DNA from: Liolophura sinensis
Taxonomy: Eukaryota > Mollusca > Polyplacophora > Chitonida > Chitonidae
Assembly (NCBI RefSeq): GCF_032854445.1
Contig: NC_088301.1
Coordinates: 4,453,703-4,513,702, forward strand
Length of the DNA stretch: 60,000 nt
Direction of reading: 5' to 3'
Positions 57,326 through 60,000 of this stretch are shown here, piece after piece. Position 1 is the stretch's first letter. Every line of letters starts with the position of its first letter. Below the pieces are notes generated by a model. It was given only the letters and a program-made list of their open reading frames with translations, made no database searches and had not been told where the DNA came from. The position numbers and the translations under genes are program-made.

Positions 57326-60000
57326 CTTAAAGTTGAGCCTAACCCTCTTCACTGCATTAATTGCATTTAGTGCTGCCTTTTTATAGGCCAAAAAGGTTCA
57401 GTTGTTACTGTTATTTGTTTAGAGATCTGTGAAAGCAAATTTGCTATTGCAGAACTTGATGATCACCACCTTAGTTGTTACAGTTTGCATATACTAACCA
57501 CTTTTAGATATTATTTGTTGAGATTTAGAGATCATTATTGACTGCTTTAACAAACTGTTTGTTAGAATAATATCAGTCACATTAGAATCTTGTATTAAGT
57601 ACCAGTATTGAAAAGATATAATGAGACTTTTATAGGACAGATTCTTTTGTCATTTGGGGAATGGTCCCAGCAGTTAATCATATGGCTAATTCAAATACAA
57701 ACTTTTGTGGAATGTCAGATAAAAGTGTTGTGCAAGCTGGTACATGCAGCAAACAAGGATACTGGTACTATATTGGTCAATGTATGTTGTCAGGTAAACT
57801 TACTCTGTTACTGTTTATCATAACAAAATGCTGTCTTCCTGTCTTATTTGCTTGTATGTTCTGCTCATGTTCTTATTCTAAACATTTGTATTTGTGTAGC
57901 TACACCTTCAGTGGGCCATGACCTGCACTGTGTGAAAATGTTTAAGCATAGCTGAAGATTATTTCTTGTGTCAAAATATTTTCATTTTTTTATTTATTAC
58001 CATATTTAATATGCAATGGTAAAATTTTTTTGGAACTATGCATATATTTTATGTTGTGGCCACTGTTCACAACTGTGGAATAGAAAATGTTACCAGCAAG
58101 TTGCCCAAAAAAAAAAAAAAAAAAAAGCCAGTAATATTAGTTAGCAAATTTCAAGCAATATTTTAAGAAATGTCTTTTGTAAACACAAAACTTTCCCAAA
58201 AGCATGTTTCTTAGGTGGATTATGGAAGCCTTGTCTGTAATCTTTAACTATAAAATGTGAATTGATTGGCTATTTCCTACCATATATAGTAACTACTTTC
58301 AACATGTTGACTAGTTGCCAAGAAAATAACGAAGTTGTATCAAAGCACAAATGCACCAGATGTACATGTTACACATCTAGAATTATGAAAAGACGCCTGA
58401 ATATTTATTTATGCCAAAGGAATATTTTGTCTTGTCAAAAATTGTTAGCCACAAAGCCAAATCACTATTTTGTTAATCCCTCTGTATAATCTATCTATGT
58501 GGCTCTTTGGGTTGTGTTTTTTTTTACATTGTGTGTAATAAGGTTCTGCTTTTGTTTATTCAAAGATATTATACTGGAAATAAGGTTCATAGAGTGACTA
58601 AAGCAAGTGGCACGTGTAAAATGATACATGTACATACAAAGCTTCACTATGATCAATAGATAGCCTACATTGGATGTAATAGGGTAAGTGACCATTGTTT
58701 GAGTTAAGTTTGAAGTGGTAAACTGTTGGCTGACTTTTGCTCAATGTGCATATATTTAGATATGCTTAAAAAAAAAAAGCAAAAAATTTGCTAATAATTT
58801 TATTTCTAGAATCATACAATATGATTCAAATATGAAATTTTAAATGTCCTTTGTTGTAATTTTGATGTTAGGTTCATAATGGTGCAGATTTCTAAAATTA
58901 ATATATTAAGGAAAGGTTAATCTTTTTACGCAAATTTTTCATGTCAGTGATTCAAGTCCCATGACGAGAATAATTTTCATCAAGGTTTTTTTCAGCTGAG
59001 AACTTGTTACTATGTGTTTAATTGTCCTTGGGTTCTTTGTGATTTGGACAGAAGAAATTAACATTTTAAATTCCATGACCTAATGAAAGAAGATAAATCA
59101 TAACGAGACTTACTTTGCTGATATTGGATTTGCCTATGAAATGATACGTCTTGAATTGTCTTTAGACACTGAATATTTGTGCATACATAACATTCATGTT
59201 TTTAAAAATTCCTGTTTGTACGATGCCCCAAAACCATCATAGCCAAAAATATTTGATTTATTTAGCCTTATGTTGAACAAGATAGCATTCAAATATTATA
59301 TGCATTACATATTTTACCTTGAGTTATCTTTTTCAATATGCATTTTACATTATATGACAACACACAGCTGGTTTGAATTTGAAGATACCGGTATTGAAGA
59401 CTTGACTAGGTTTATTAACTTCCGTCCATTTTGTCTGACTGGCTGAAAATGAAACTTAGATAGTTGTTAAGCATGTACATCTCGTCTTTTTCATATTTTA
59501 ATAAATCTGTGATATATCTGTATACATGTATTCTTATTGTATTGTCTGTTCTCCAAAACCTATTTAGTAAAAATATACAAAAGAAAACAAAGTGTTGTGT
59601 CTGTGTTTTGGGGGTTTTATTACTCATGCTTTAGCAATGTAGACAGAAAAGATAATTTTGTTTTGGGTTATTTTTGCCGTATAAAGACCTTCCACTGCCT
59701 CATTATAATTAGCTCATACTCAGATTCATGGAAAGCTGCCATGTGAGAAGATACAAGATAGATAAGACTACATGTGATGAAGCATCGCTTTCCACTTTGG
59801 CAACTTGTCTTAAAAGGGTGGTACCCTGCACACTTTGGTGTCCTCCATGCATGAACCTGAGCACATCTCTCATAATTATAAACCGCTGTCAAATATAGAG
59901 AATGCAGTTGTCATTTTAGTCAGTAGCTTATTATCAGATCAAACTGGGAATAAACGGATAGGTAGGTATATAGAGGTCAGCCAGGTGTCTCGTGCACAGT
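57326..60000. other. Downstream flank, no gene recognised
   Basis: AT-rich sequence with an A-run (about 58109-58126) and small ORFs without motifs. It may include a long SPATA1 3' UTR or intergenic DNA. No sign of the next gene. Confidence 0.5.

Overview
The window is animal nuclear DNA. It is AT-rich, intron-rich and full of short repeats. Several short interspersed elements end in 'aaaacaccaatcaaataaat' or 'tgactgaaaaattgtta ... actcactcactc', and 'acatgta' words are frequent. Both features recall lophotrochozoan genomes, most likely a marine mollusc such as a bivalve. That assignment is inference. No bacterial-type genes, CRISPR arrays, rRNA genes or intact tRNA genes were seen. Two protein-coding genes were recognised, arranged head to head.

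Gene 1 (minus strand, 115-20028) is the delta subunit of the AP-3 adaptor complex (AP3D1). Fifteen coding exons with consistent phases and GT/AG borders give the first ~494 residues (HEAT-repeat adaptin trunk). The rest of the gene lies beyond the left edge. Intron 1 is 5.9 kb and carries a 30/60-bp minisatellite. Intron 6 carries a ~1.3-kb minisatellite of about 27 copies of the exon 7 acceptor site plus the first coding bases of exon 7. Intron 11 carries three or more degenerate tandem copies of the exon 12 acceptor edge.

The region from about 20.2 to 29.1 kb holds no gene I can support. It contains tRNA-like SINEs (one with target-site duplications) and a pair of 98-bp near-perfect inverted repeats 1.58 kb apart.

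Gene 2 (plus strand, 35314-56296, possibly with an alternative first exon at 29109-29150) is a long homologue of SPATA1, the sperm/ciliary protein known as an IFT20 partner. Twelve coding exons encode 792 residues: a conserved N-terminal domain, a Pro/Ser-rich disordered segment, a very charged Glu/Arg/Gln coiled coil, and the conserved C-terminal SPATA1 domain. Its introns hold a large gap (8.8 kb with a decayed non-LTR retrotransposon), a 23-bp minisatellite and a 27/73-bp array. The sequence around its stop codon is tandemly triplicated into the 3' UTR, and a SINE tail has been inserted there with an 18-bp target-site duplication. From 57.4 kb to the end nothing further is recognised.

The most unusual theme is the repeated origin of tandem arrays from exon edges: AP3D1 exons 7 and 12, the SPATA1 terminal exon, and possibly SPATA1 exon 1a. 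The two AP3D1 cases place multiple decoy 3' splice sites upstream of a constitutive exon.
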